Source: Candidatus Woesearchaeota archaeon | GTDB lineage: Archaea; Nanobdellota; Nanobdellia; Woesearchaeales; JACPJR01 | Length of the DNA stretch: 64,000 nt | NCBI GenBank assembly: GCA_016187565.1 | Contig: JACPJR010000010.1 | Coordinates: 1 to 64,000 of the forward strand | Direction: 5' to 3' | Translations under genes and position numbers: made by a program | The notes under the pieces: model-generated | Seen by the model: the letters and a program-made list of their open reading frames with translations, nothing else | What the model was told of the DNA's origin: nothing | The model's database searches: none | Shown: positions 25,642 through 33,967 of the stretch, in pieces | Numbering within the stretch: the first letter of the stretch is position 1 | Layout: every line of letters starts with the position of its first letter

Positions 25642-26637
25642 ATGTCAAAAAATCCCGTACTTCAAAGAGATGCTGTACTTGCTAGTGCAGCAATGCTCGT
25701 TCTCAAAACATGTTTAGGGGCAACAAAGAGTGATACGGTTCTTGTTATTACTGATCATTTGACGAGAAAGATCGGAGAAGCCCTTGCTCATGCAGCACAA
25801 AAGTGTTGTCAAGAAATCGATCTAAAGGAAATACCTCCCTTGGTAAGGAATGCACAAGAGCCTCCTGAAACCGTTGCTCGACAGATGCAGGCTGCTGGTG
25901 TCATTATTTTAGCAACGGCAAAATCTCTGTCCCATACGAAAGCCCGGAGGGATGCTACAGCCAAAGGAGCACGCATTGCAAGCATGCCAGGTATTACTGA
26001 AGCAATGATGGCCCGAGCAGTCATGACCGATTACCCTAGAATGAAAGTACGGACAGAAAAGCTTGCCAAGGCTCTTGAAGGTGCCCATACCCTGCTTATT
26101 ACCACAAGTTTGGGAACCAACCTCGAGATGTCTATTCGAGGAAGAAAAATCTTCAGTGATACAGGCTTGTATACCTTGCCCAAGCAATGGGGGAATCTAC
26201 CTGCCGGAGAGGTGTGTTTAGGTCCTTGTGAAGGTGTCACAAATGGCATTTTAGTGGTAGATTCTTGCATGGGAACAGGATTATTGTCAAAACCTATAAA
26301 AATAAACATCAGAAAAGGTGTTGCTATTGCCTTTGAAGGTAGTAATGGTAATGATGAAGAAGCAAAGGTGATACAGGCCCAGTTTGATGGCTTTGGTGAA
26401 AAGGGCTATAGTGTGGCAGAACTAGGGATAGGAACCAATGCAGATGCGAAGCTTACCGGTCTTATCCTTGAAGATGAGAAAGTATTAGGAACTGCTCATG
26501 TAGCCCTTGGAAACAATCTTTCATTTGGTGGTAGTATCGATGTTCCGGTGCATATCGATGGTGTGTTTACAAAACCAACCATCATTGTTGATGGGAAGAC
26601 TATCATGCATGAGGGGAAATTGCTTATTCAGGATTAA
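25642..26637 (+). CDS. M29-type aminopeptidase-like protein
   Basis: A 331-aa protein related to the leucyl aminopeptidase / M29 and NicX superfamily. Supporting segments are SDTVLVITDHLTRKIGEAL, a middle VRTEKLAKALEGAHTLLITT, and a C-terminal metal-ligand region GYSVAELGIGTNADAKLTG, LEDEKVLGTAHVALGNN and GGSIDVPVHIDGV. Conserved Glu, His and Asp of the dinuclear metal site lie in these stretches. It probably trims peptides in the cytoplasm. It begins 30 nt after the translin gene. Confidence 0.82.
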   Translation: MSKNPVLQRDAVLASAAMLVLKTCLGATKSDTVLVITDHLTRKIGEALAHAAQKCCQEIDLKEIPPLVRNAQEPPETVARQMQAAGVIILATAKSLSHTKARRDATAKGARIASMPGITEAMMARAVMTDYPRMKVRTEKLAKALEGAHTLLITTSLGTNLEMSIRGRKIFSDTGLYTLPKQWGNLPAGEVCLGPCEGVTNGILVVDSCMGTGLLSKPIKINIRKGVAIAFEGSNGNDEEAKVIQAQFDGFGEKGYSVAELGIGTNADAKLTGLILEDEKVLGTAHVALGNNLSFGGSIDVPVHIDGVFTKPTIIVDGKTIMHEGKLLIQD

Positions 26638-26725
26638 TCAATAGGTCATTATCCATCATTACCCTGCACCATTACTCATCATAATTTCCGGCAGTCATTC
26701 ATGTATATTACTAGGGGAATAACCT

Positions 26726-29464
26726 ATGATGAAAACAGTTCCTGTAGCAACAACCTTAGAGAGACTTCTTCACTTTACTGAAACCGTCTATGAACCGTGG
26801 CGTGATCATACTGCTTTGCGTTCTCGTTTTGCGAGTGATCTCCATGAGAGGGGACTTCTTTCTCCGGTAAATCTTACCCTTGCAGCACAGAGCATTGCCT
26901 TGCTTGAATTAGGAAGAGGGGGAGGAGATCTACCGCTGTCATCGGATTCTTCATTAGCATCAATCCAACCAATTGCAGAAAAACTTGAATCGTTCTTATT
27001 TGATATCAGCGCTTCACTGGTTTATACACCTGAACATCTACAACGACTTATTGATGAAGGGCCTCTTGAACTTTCGCAGCGCTCAGTTCTTGATATGAAG
27101 GGCAGGCTTAACCGTTATCTGCGAAATCTTCTGTTACTGAATGATGTCTGGTATCAACATCCTGAACACCGAGATGAACTCCGTGGAGAGATGTATCATC
27201 GGATGCAGGATCAATTTGCTGGGGAATTTGACCTTCAGGCTTATGCAGGGCAATTAAGTGGAAAAAATTATCTCGTAGCAGAACTCCCTCAACAAACGCT
27301 CGAAGCAATCTTGCAGGATCTTTTCCTTGCAACAACCCATACAAGAGCGAAGCTTCAAGCGCATCTCAATGAAGTCTCACGAACTCTTTATGGCGGAGAG
27401 GTAGTTCGTAGTGAACCAACCACTGCAAGGTTACGTACGCTTCTTACTGCATATGATCCCCATCATCCACTTTCTGACTGGGCAACGATTGAACTAGCAA
27501 AACGGATAGTTACCTCAGATGCCCGTCTTTTGCATCTTGTGCCTGAATATTTTTCTTCTGAATATTTTGCTCATTTGCGTAAACAGATCGTAAACGTTGA
27601 CGGTTATGAAGGGCGTATTGGCGGAAAAACCGCAGGAATATTTTTTGCAGCCCCTATTATTCATAGAGAGATGGGTGATGACGCACGATATCTGAGAGAT
27701 CCACACCAGTTTGTTGTTGACACCTCTATCTCTGATGCTTTCTTTACCCACAATAGACTTCTGGGTGATATCAATCAGATGAAGTGGACCTATGCTGGCG
27801 CTGTTCACAGTAATATTGATGGAGACATTGAGGATGCCAAAACAAAGATTGAAGATTTACAGCAAAAAATCCTTGCAGGAGAATTTCCTTCTGATGTTGT
27901 TCAACGATTGAGACGGGCGTATGGAGCGCTTCCTTCGGTTCCCCTTGCCGTGCGATCATCGAGCCTTCTTGAGGATGGGGTTAATGCACCATTTCCCGGT
28001 GTTTATGAGACCGTCTTTGTTCCAAACGCATCTCCAGATCAAGAACAGAATTTTGCTGCACTATTGCATGCAATTAAAACCGTTTATGCAAGCGTTCTCT
28101 CCCCAGGAGCTTTCCAGTATCGCCTAGATACTGATCTTCTTAATGCAGATGAGCGGATGGCAGTTCTTGTGCAGGAAGTACAGGGACATCGAGAGGGAAG
28201 GTACTTCTTTCCTGACCTTGCTGGTGTTGTTTTCAGTCGAGCAACACGGGCACCAGACTCAACTCTTGATCTTAAAAAAGGTTGTGCGCGAATTGTTGTT
28301 GGCTTAGGTACACGGGCCGTGGACATTGATGATAATGCCCATCTTCTCTATTTTCAGCGACCAGCAATTAATCCTACCACAGAAGATCAACGTGGGAGAT
28401 ATGCACAACATCGTGTTGATGTTATTGATCTTGAAGACAACAGTTTTCGCACACTCCCGGTTAAAGAGTTCCTTGATTCAGTCAGCCCATCTGGACTTCG
28501 GGCTAGTGGATTGCCCGTGGTTATGGATCGTGATGATGGTATTGTCCGGCCGTATCCGCCATTTCATAATTCTGGCCATCCATTGAGCCCTTACTGTGAT
28601 ATTGCAAGAGCCTATGGTAATTCTCAGAGAGAAGGAGCACTTCGTCATGGAATCCGTATTATCGAAAGAATGAAGGATATATTACGTACTGCATATGATC
28701 GTGATGTGGATCTTGAATTTGCAATTAATTTTGTCACTTCCCCAGATGCAGTTGATGGATGGAGCTCGTCAGTCAGCCTTGTCCAATGCAGGCCACAGTA
28801 CAACAAGCCAGGAGATCGACCTGCAACGATGCCCTCTCTTACCAATGGAAGTAATCTTACTGTCCTTTACCAAAGTACTACCCCAGAAAGTAATGGCTCT
28901 GTCCCAAACATTGAATATCTTTTGGTTGTTGATCCCTCTCGTTATGCAACACTTGGTCCGCAGGGATGGTCAAAACTCTCTATGCTCATAGATGTTATTA
29001 ACCGTCACTATGCCCATGAAGCAGTTGCATTGGCTGCACCAGGACGATGGGGATCTACGCATCCAAATCTTGGTGTTCCTGTACGCTATGAACAGATTAA
29101 TAATACTCGTGCAATGATTGAGATGGTCCGTCAAGGAAATGAACCAACCAATGGTTCACATTTTTTTCAGCAGATAGAAGCACGAGGAATCCATATGGTC
29201 ACGATGTATGTACGGGACGGAGATACGAGCAGTTTACTCTTTCCTCCTCTTGAGGGAGCACCAAATCTGCTCTCTAGCGATAAACGCTTAGCAAACTTTT
29301 CTGACCTAGATCCCGCTGTTCGCCTCCTCCATGTTCCTGCAGCAACTCATGAACAGTGTCTCCATCTTGCTATGAATTATGGAAACAGACCACCACAACC
29401 AAATGTCTTGATCTATCTCGGACCTAAATCTGAAGGAAACAATAACCACAATCATGCTCATTGA
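26726..29464 (+). CDS. PEP synthase/PPDK-type ATP-binding protein
   Basis: A 912-aa protein. Residues about 290-600 match the ATP-binding N-terminal domain of PEP synthase and pyruvate phosphate dikinase: GYEGRIGGKTAGIFF (294-307), AVRSSSLLEDG...FPGVYET (408-429) and VLVQEVQG (480-487). I see no phosphohistidine domain or PEP/pyruvate TIM barrel, so it cannot be a complete PEP synthase. The first 280 residues and the C-terminal third are unlike known PPS enzymes, and the tail is Asn/His-rich. It may phosphorylate another substrate, as in related nucleotidyl- or phosphotransferases. It is a conserved DPANN-type oddity worth naming only at domain level. Confidence 0.75.
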   Translation: MMKTVPVATTLERLLHFTETVYEPWRDHTALRSRFASDLHERGLLSPVNLTLAAQSIALLELGRGGGDLPLSSDSSLASIQPIAEKLESFLFDISASLVYTPEHLQRLIDEGPLELSQRSVLDMKGRLNRYLRNLLLLNDVWYQHPEHRDELRGEMYHRMQDQFAGEFDLQAYAGQLSGKNYLVAELPQQTLEAILQDLFLATTHTRAKLQAHLNEVSRTLYGGEVVRSEPTTARLRTLLTAYDPHHPLSDWATIELAKRIVTSDARLLHLVPEYFSSEYFAHLRKQIVNVDGYEGRIGGKTAGIFFAAPIIHREMGDDARYLRDPHQFVVDTSISDAFFTHNRLLGDINQMKWTYAGAVHSNIDGDIEDAKTKIEDLQQKILAGEFPSDVVQRLRRAYGALPSVPLAVRSSSLLEDGVNAPFPGVYETVFVPNASPDQEQNFAALLHAIKTVYASVLSPGAFQYRLDTDLLNADERMAVLVQEVQGHREGRYFFPDLAGVVFSRATRAPDSTLDLKKGCARIVVGLGTRAVDIDDNAHLLYFQRPAINPTTEDQRGRYAQHRVDVIDLEDNSFRTLPVKEFLDSVSPSGLRASGLPVVMDRDDGIVRPYPPFHNSGHPLSPYCDIARAYGNSQREGALRHGIRIIERMKDILRTAYDRDVDLEFAINFVTSPDAVDGWSSSVSLVQCRPQYNKPGDRPATMPSLTNGSNLTVLYQSTTPESNGSVPNIEYLLVVDPSRYATLGPQGWSKLSMLIDVINRHYAHEAVALAAPGRWGSTHPNLGVPVRYEQINNTRAMIEMVRQGNEPTNGSHFFQQIEARGIHMVTMYVRDGDTSSLLFPPLEGAPNLLSSDKRLANFSDLDPAVRLLHVPAATHEQCLHLAMNYGNRPPQPNVLIYLGPKSEGNNNHNHAH

Positions 29465-29542
29465 TAGATTCATAGTTTATTTCATGATTTATGTCTTTGA
29501 GTATAACTGCAATCAGGGACTTTGTTACCCTGCTGCCAAATC

Positions 29543-29550
29543 TTTATATA
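29543..29550 (+). promoter_or_regulatory. TATA box for coaE
   Basis: TTTATATA ends 22 nt before ATG 29573 and there is no ribosome binding site, giving a leaderless start for coaE. Confidence 0.6.
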
Positions 29551-29572
29551 GAAGTGTTGCTCTCAATAGTTT

Positions 29573-30130
29573 ATGATTGTCGCTGTTACGGGAAAAATTG
29601 GTTCAGGAAAGACAACCGTCTGTAATATTCTCAAGCAACAAGGGGCACATGTTATCCATGCTGATCATGTAGGGCATCAACTTTTGAAGGCTCCTGAAGT
29701 CAAACAAAAGCTCAAAAAGACCTTTGGTACCCATGTTTTTACTAAGGGGAAGGTTGATCGAGAAAAACTAGGAAACCTTGCATTCTTCAGCAATGCTGCG
29801 CTTCACGAACTGAACAACATTATTCATCCACATTTGCGTAAGGCAATTCAAAAACAGGTTCAGGAGAAAAAGAAACAAAAAAAATTGATCGTTATTGATG
29901 CAGCCCTTTACAAAGAGCTGAAGCTTGGTGATTTGACTGATGTTACTGTTCTTGTACGAGCGAAAAAAAGAACGCTTCAGAAACGTAACAAAAAATATCC
30001 ACCGCACAAGTTCCATCGCATCTTTCACACCCAGCACATGCCCAAGGCAGACCATGTTCTTGAAAATAATGGAACAAAACAAGCCCTTCGAAAGGATGTC
30101 CTTACCTTATATGAGGTTCTCCTTGCGTAA
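29573..30130 (+). CDS. coaE: Dephospho-CoA kinase, bacterial type
   Basis: A 185-aa P-loop kinase: GKIGSGKTT at residues 7-15, HADHVGHQLL, NIIHPHLRKAI and VIDAALYKEL in the order typical of bacterial CoaE. It phosphorylates dephospho-CoA to coenzyme A. Many archaea use an unrelated GTP-dependent enzyme for this step, so this gene may be of bacterial origin. The next gene (coaD) encodes the preceding step, so the last two steps of CoA synthesis are adjacent. Confidence 0.88.
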   Translation: MIVAVTGKIGSGKTTVCNILKQQGAHVIHADHVGHQLLKAPEVKQKLKKTFGTHVFTKGKVDREKLGNLAFFSNAALHELNNIIHPHLRKAIQKQVQEKKKQKKLIVIDAALYKELKLGDLTDVTVLVRAKKRTLQKRNKKYPPHKFHRIFHTQHMPKADHVLENNGTKQALRKDVLTLYEVLLA

Positions 30131-30210
30131 GCATCTTATGAGTGACTTATCTTATTGATAACGGTTGATAAAGGATTTAAAGATAATCTCTGAAAGATGA
30201 TCTCTACCCT

Positions 30211-30684
30211 ATGAAAACAGCTATTTATCCTGGAAGTTTCGACCCGATTACCAATGGGCATCTCGATATTATTCATCGTTCTCTCCATCTTTTTGATAAG
30301 CTGATTGTTGCCATTGGTGATAACCCAAAAAAGAGGCCCCTGTTTACGATTGCTGAGCGAAAAGCCTTTATCGAGGAATCGACCAGGAAGTTGCCTGTTA
30401 CTGTTGACGTTTTTCATGGGTTATTGGCAGATTACTGTGCGCAGAAAAAATGTTTTATCATTGTTCGTGGTCTACGCGCGGTGTCACATTTTGAATATGA
30501 GTTTCAAATGGCATTGATGAATCGTCAACTTCAACCTCAGCTTGAAACCGTGCTTTTTATGACTGACAAAGAATACTTCTATCTGAGCTCAACACTTGTC
30601 AAAGATTTGGCAAAAAATGGTGCTTCTGTTGATGGTTTAGTCCCACGGATTGTTGCAAAGCATCTCAGGCACAAGTTTGTATAA
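30211..30684 (+). CDS. coaD: Phosphopantetheine adenylyltransferase, bacterial type
   Basis: A 157-aa nucleotidyltransferase with GSFDPITNGHLDII (the T/HxGH ATP motif), KKRPLFTIAER, IVRGLRAVSHFEYE and YLSSTLVKDLAKNG, all hallmarks of bacterial CoaD. It makes dephospho-CoA from 4'-phosphopantetheine. Archaea usually carry a different PPAT family, so horizontal transfer is likely, as for the coaE gene next to it. A TATA-like ATTTAAAG lies about 30 nt before the start. Confidence 0.95.
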   Translation: MKTAIYPGSFDPITNGHLDIIHRSLHLFDKLIVAIGDNPKKRPLFTIAERKAFIEESTRKLPVTVDVFHGLLADYCAQKKCFIIVRGLRAVSHFEYEFQMALMNRQLQPQLETVLFMTDKEYFYLSSTLVKDLAKNGASVDGLVPRIVAKHLRHKFV

Positions 30685-30747
30685 TCGAAAAATCGAAACA
30701 AAAAACCGAAATTATTTTAAATCATCCTCGGTTTTCTGCTTTCCCAC

Positions 30748-30821
30748 GGGGGCGTAGCTCAGACTGGGAGAGCGCACGGCTGAAGACCGTGATGTCCTGG
30801 GTTCAAATCCCAGCGTCCCCA
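30748..30821 (+). tRNA. tRNA-Phe(GAA)
   Basis: Acceptor GGGGGCG pairs with CGTCCCC (one G-T pair), with discriminator A at 30821. The anticodon arm CACGG-CTGAAGA-CCGTG carries GAA, and the T arm is CTGGG-TTCAAAT-CCCAG. The 74-nt gene has no intron and no encoded CCA. A T-run at 30824-30830 is a likely terminator. Confidence 0.95.
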
Positions 30822-30858
30822 CCTTTTTTCCAAGCATTACTTCCTATTATAGCTCGCA

Positions 30859-31500
30859 TTACTCCTTTCTCATTACCCCTTGAACATTTCGGAAATGGAG
30901 CTTTACCAGAAGATGGAGGGGAATAGTACCTTTCTTTGCCTGTTCTAAGGCCTCTTGCACATGCGTGCTTCCCTTCGGAATAGGAAATCCTGCTAACTTT
31001 GTAAGTTCTTGCAGCTGCAAGAGCGCAGCATCTCGCGCAATGATTGAAGCAGCAGCTACTTCAACATATTTTTCTTCTGCTTTTGTTACGATAATATCCC
31101 CAACCGTACAACCAGGGTACTGGTCAACCACATGCACTATTTTTCCACGTTTCGTTGTGTATTTTCCCCTCAGCTCATCGGCGCATTCACGATGAAGTTT
31201 GTTCAAAAGTGACGTAAGGATGACTTCACCATCACGTTGATTGTACTCTTCGGGATAAACATTGCGAATACTCCACTGAAATTTTTGTTTTATAACCTGT
31301 GCCAGTCGATGGACAACAAGATCAGAAATCTTTTTAGAGTCCTTTACTCCTAGTTCTTGGAGTTGTTTTCTTTCTTCTGGTCCTGCCATAACTGCGGCAA
31401 CAACAATACCCCCAAAGGTATCTCCCTTCAGTGCTTCGTCACTGCCTATGATAAGGTGCATGTGTGTTTGTATTGTTGGCAGAACTTCTTTTTTTTCCAT
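30859..31500 (-). CDS. Ribonuclease H type 2 (HII/HIII)
   Basis: A 213-aa RNase H fold enzyme: IGSDEALKGDTFGGIVVAA carries the first Asp-Glu pair, VHVVDQYPG the next Asp, and EVAAASIIARDAALLQL the conserved AxxxxARD helix. It cleaves RNA in RNA-DNA hybrids and removes misincorporated ribonucleotides. The GSDExxxGDxFG form is closer to RNase HIII than to typical archaeal HII (GIDEAGRG), but the N-terminal TBP-like domain of HIII is missing. TATA TATTTATA near 31522-31529 supports a leaderless start. Confidence 0.82.
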   Translation of the reverse strand: MEKKEVLPTIQTHMHLIIGSDEALKGDTFGGIVVAAVMAGPEERKQLQELGVKDSKKISDLVVHRLAQVIKQKFQWSIRNVYPEEYNQRDGEVILTSLLNKLHRECADELRGKYTTKRGKIVHVVDQYPGCTVGDIIVTKAEEKYVEVAAASIIARDAALLQLQELTKLAGFPIPKGSTHVQEALEQAKKGTIPLHLLVKLHFRNVQGVMRKE

Positions 31501-31599
31501 GGGAACTGACGAGGAGAGAGGGTATAAATACTTTTGTTTTCTTTACTATTTTGGAAGCTACAAACATTTATAAATGAGGAGAGGATACATACTGTTACA

Positions 31600-31953
31600 A
31601 TGGAGCTGGTAAACCTCCTCATGAAAGGTCCTTCTCGAAAAATGTCATTGGGACTCTCGGGCTTAGCACTTATCACTGCCGTGGAATCTTGCGACCTAGG
31701 TTATCGTGAATTAAACTTTAAGCCAGATGGGATATATAAATGTAGACCAAAAGAAGGTCAACAAGGTCAAACATATAGATTTGATAGTGGAGATAGCAGA
31801 ACAGTAGTATGGTTTGGTCAAAACCGCGGCATTGAATTCTATGATCAAATCTCTGGTGAAGTTGTAAGATTGTATGAAAACTCCAATCTTCCATATAATT
31901 GCGAATGCATACAACCCAAAGAAGAGAGTAATGCAGAGTCTACGAAACTTTGA
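31600..31953 (+). CDS. Small putative lipoprotein
   Basis: A 117-aa protein with a short hydrophobic N-terminal segment (MSLGLSGLALITAVESC, Cys at about residue 31) that reads as a lipoprotein signal. A small beta-rich outer domain of about 85 aa follows, with three further cysteines (YKC and YNCEC). TATA TTTATAAA at 31567-31574 places transcription at ATG 31600. The longer frame from 31534 is therefore not used. No function is recognised. Confidence 0.55.
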   Translation: MELVNLLMKGPSRKMSLGLSGLALITAVESCDLGYRELNFKPDGIYKCRPKEGQQGQTYRFDSGDSRTVVWFGQNRGIEFYDQISGEVVRLYENSNLPYNCECIQPKEESNAESTKL

Positions 31954-31967
31954 GTTTTCACTTTCAC

Positions 31968-32480
31968 ATGGATGACGTTGATATTATTGACAAGAATGAA
32001 AAAGTGCTTCGCGTTGTTAGTACGGATGTTGCTCATGCCCAGCACCTCCTTCATCGTGCTGTTGGGATTGTGCTCGTCAATAGTAAACATGAAGTACTCT
32101 TACAGCTTCGAAAAGCAACAAAATACCAGTATCCTCTTTATTGGTGTGACTCTGTTGCAGGCCATGTTGATGCAGGTGAAATGCCAGATCATGCAGCTGT
32201 TCGTGAGATGCAGGAAGAACTTGGAGTTCAGGTTCCACTGGAGTTTGTTGGAAAGATTATCATTAATGAACCCGAGGAGCACGAACTCTTAAGTGTTTAT
32301 TTTGGTAGAACTGATGGGCCTTTTGTATTGCAGGAAGAAGAAATGGAAGAAGCTACTTTTTTTCCAGTTGCTTTCTTAAAACAGTGCCTCGTTCAAGGAA
32401 AGCAATCACAAAAGTCCTTGAAAATGACACCCCATCTTCGTGAGTCTTTGAAACTTGTTTTTGCAAAGTATCCTCTTTAA
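31968..32480 (+). CDS. Nudix hydrolase, IPP isomerase-like
   Basis: A 170-aa Nudix protein: GHVDAGEMPDHAAVREMQEELGV is split around the Nudix box residues G, E, REMQEE. It starts with MDDVDIIDKNEKVLRVVS, typical of the isopentenyl-diphosphate isomerase-like/YfcD group (DxxxxxGxxxR). Candidate roles are isoprenoid isomerisation or nucleotide-derivative hydrolysis. The family alone does not decide, although archaeal lipids need IPP isomerase. It starts 14 nt after the lipoprotein gene. Confidence 0.78.
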   Translation: MDDVDIIDKNEKVLRVVSTDVAHAQHLLHRAVGIVLVNSKHEVLLQLRKATKYQYPLYWCDSVAGHVDAGEMPDHAAVREMQEELGVQVPLEFVGKIIINEPEEHELLSVYFGRTDGPFVLQEEEMEEATFFPVAFLKQCLVQGKQSQKSLKMTPHLRESLKLVFAKYPL

Positions 32481-32624
32481 TCCTCGTTAACGAACTTTTC
32501 AAGTCTCTTCGGAGATTATTCCTATCGGAATTTATTTTTCACACATATATTTATATGGGACTCTCTTTCTGGCACACCTTCATTTGAGCATTGTTTGACC
32601 GTTGAAAAGTTGGAAGGTGATTTC

Positions 32625-33944
32625 ATGACGATTATTATTGATCCAGGTTATAGAGAAGTTGCAGAAGTAGAGTTCTTTCGGAGGCATCCGGATGTATATT
32701 CTACAGCGGTTGCTGCAGGAATTGTTCAAAAACTTGCAGAAATTGCAGCACGTAAGGGTCAGCTTCAAGGTTTTCGTGCAGATCTGAATGTGCAGTCCTC
32801 AGCACGAACTTTGGATGCAACTTCGTCTCCACCGTTTCCCATTAATGTTAGTATTGCCGGCCAATTGATGATTCCAGAAGACACCCCTTTAGAGCAAATT
32901 GCTCGGGATGTTGTTGTCACAACACTAGACAATGCAGGTTATTTTCGTGACGGCGATTTTCATCCAGATCATGTTAATGTTGATATACGGCACATTACTC
33001 CACAAGGTATAGTTCTCAATGGCACCACAAAGCAAAACAAATTTGCCGATAGCTGTATAGTACATGGCCATTACCTTGCAGATCCTTACGGTATTGATGG
33101 TACCTTTCCCAGTTTAGGTATCGCTTCCGCCATTGATAGACTATTGGCATTGTATTTTCAAGGCTCTCCTGAATCACGGCCAGACGGCAAAGTTCATGTA
33201 ACCGTACGTTATACACCAAACGGTTTTGTTTGTGATGATACCCATGACGTTTATGTTTGTGATGATGCCCATGGCGTTTATGTTTCACTTGCACACCAGA
33301 AGGGAGTTTCTCCTGCATTTTTTCATGCCGTGCAGGACTATCTTGCTGATAATCTTTCTCGATATCATGTTTCTAGGGGCGCGATTGCTGTTAATGCTGG
33401 CGGGGATTTTAACGAATACTTTCTTCGTGTTGATGCTGGCGTGAGTAAAGTAAAAGACTCAGTGATAGCCACGGGGGGTATTCATCAGCATGGAACTGAT
33501 GCTGTTTGGGGAAAATGTTTATGGAAAGCAAGTTCAACACTCTATCCCTATGCATATGCCTTAGCTCGTGCAGTCAGTGAAGCGACGCGTGCACAATATG
33601 CTGCAGTTCGATTGCAGGCACAGCATAATCAAGAACAGATCGTTGTGCAGATAGAAGATCTTGATCCAGCTCTTGCACATTATGACACCCGTGAATTAGG
33701 ACAACTCAGAGAAAGAATGACGCATGCGCTTTCCAGAGCAGGTACTTGTACAGACCCTAGTCCAATTCCTCTTGATCGTAATGGTATTCGTGAGATACTG
33801 GGGATGCCGGTAACACTTGACACTTATCGAACATTTAACGATCCGCAAGGATTTCATGATCCTGACAAACCATGGAAATCCAGAAATGACGAGCTTGTGG
33901 ATCGCGTTTCAACTGCATTTTTGAGATACGACCTTCATGTCTGA
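32625..33944 (+). CDS. Degenerate MetK (S-adenosylmethionine synthetase) family protein
   Basis: A 439-aa protein that aligns along its length with bacterial-type MetK. RRHPDVYS (residues 19-26) stands where MetK has GHPDK. RPDGKVHVTVRY (185-196) matches the RPDAKSQVT strand with its lysine. VDAGVSKVK (269-277) and WGKCLWKAS (295-303) match the GDAGLTGRK and SGKDPTKVD segments with both lysines. The GDQG loop is absent (VHGHYLADP instead) and HPDK has become HPDV. It may be an altered MetK or a paralogue with another task. A 27-bp tandem duplication encodes VCDDTHDVY/VCDDAHGVY. GGAAGGTGA supports ATG 32625. Confidence 0.7.
   Translation: MTIIIDPGYREVAEVEFFRRHPDVYSTAVAAGIVQKLAEIAARKGQLQGFRADLNVQSSARTLDATSSPPFPINVSIAGQLMIPEDTPLEQIARDVVVTTLDNAGYFRDGDFHPDHVNVDIRHITPQGIVLNGTTKQNKFADSCIVHGHYLADPYGIDGTFPSLGIASAIDRLLALYFQGSPESRPDGKVHVTVRYTPNGFVCDDTHDVYVCDDAHGVYVSLAHQKGVSPAFFHAVQDYLADNLSRYHVSRGAIAVNAGGDFNEYFLRVDAGVSKVKDSVIATGGIHQHGTDAVWGKCLWKASSTLYPYAYALARAVSEATRAQYAAVRLQAQHNQEQIVVQIEDLDPALAHYDTRELGQLRERMTHALSRAGTCTDPSPIPLDRNGIREILGMPVTLDTYRTFNDPQGFHDPDKPWKSRNDELVDRVSTAFLRYDLHV
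33229..33285 (+). repeat. 27-bp tandem duplication inside the MetK-like gene
   Basis: Two adjacent 27-bp units encode the nonapeptides VCDDTHDVY and VCDDAHGVY (residues 202-219). They differ at a few bases. The insertion lies just after the strand equivalent to MetK RPDAKSQVT, in a loop region. Confidence 0.75.
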
Positions 33945-33967
33945 ATTTGCCTGATAGAGAATACTTT

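Noticed and set aside
33016-33318. Minus-strand ORF rich in His/Lys repeats
   Set aside because: Its repeats mirror the 27-bp tandem duplication of the MetK-like gene on the other strand.
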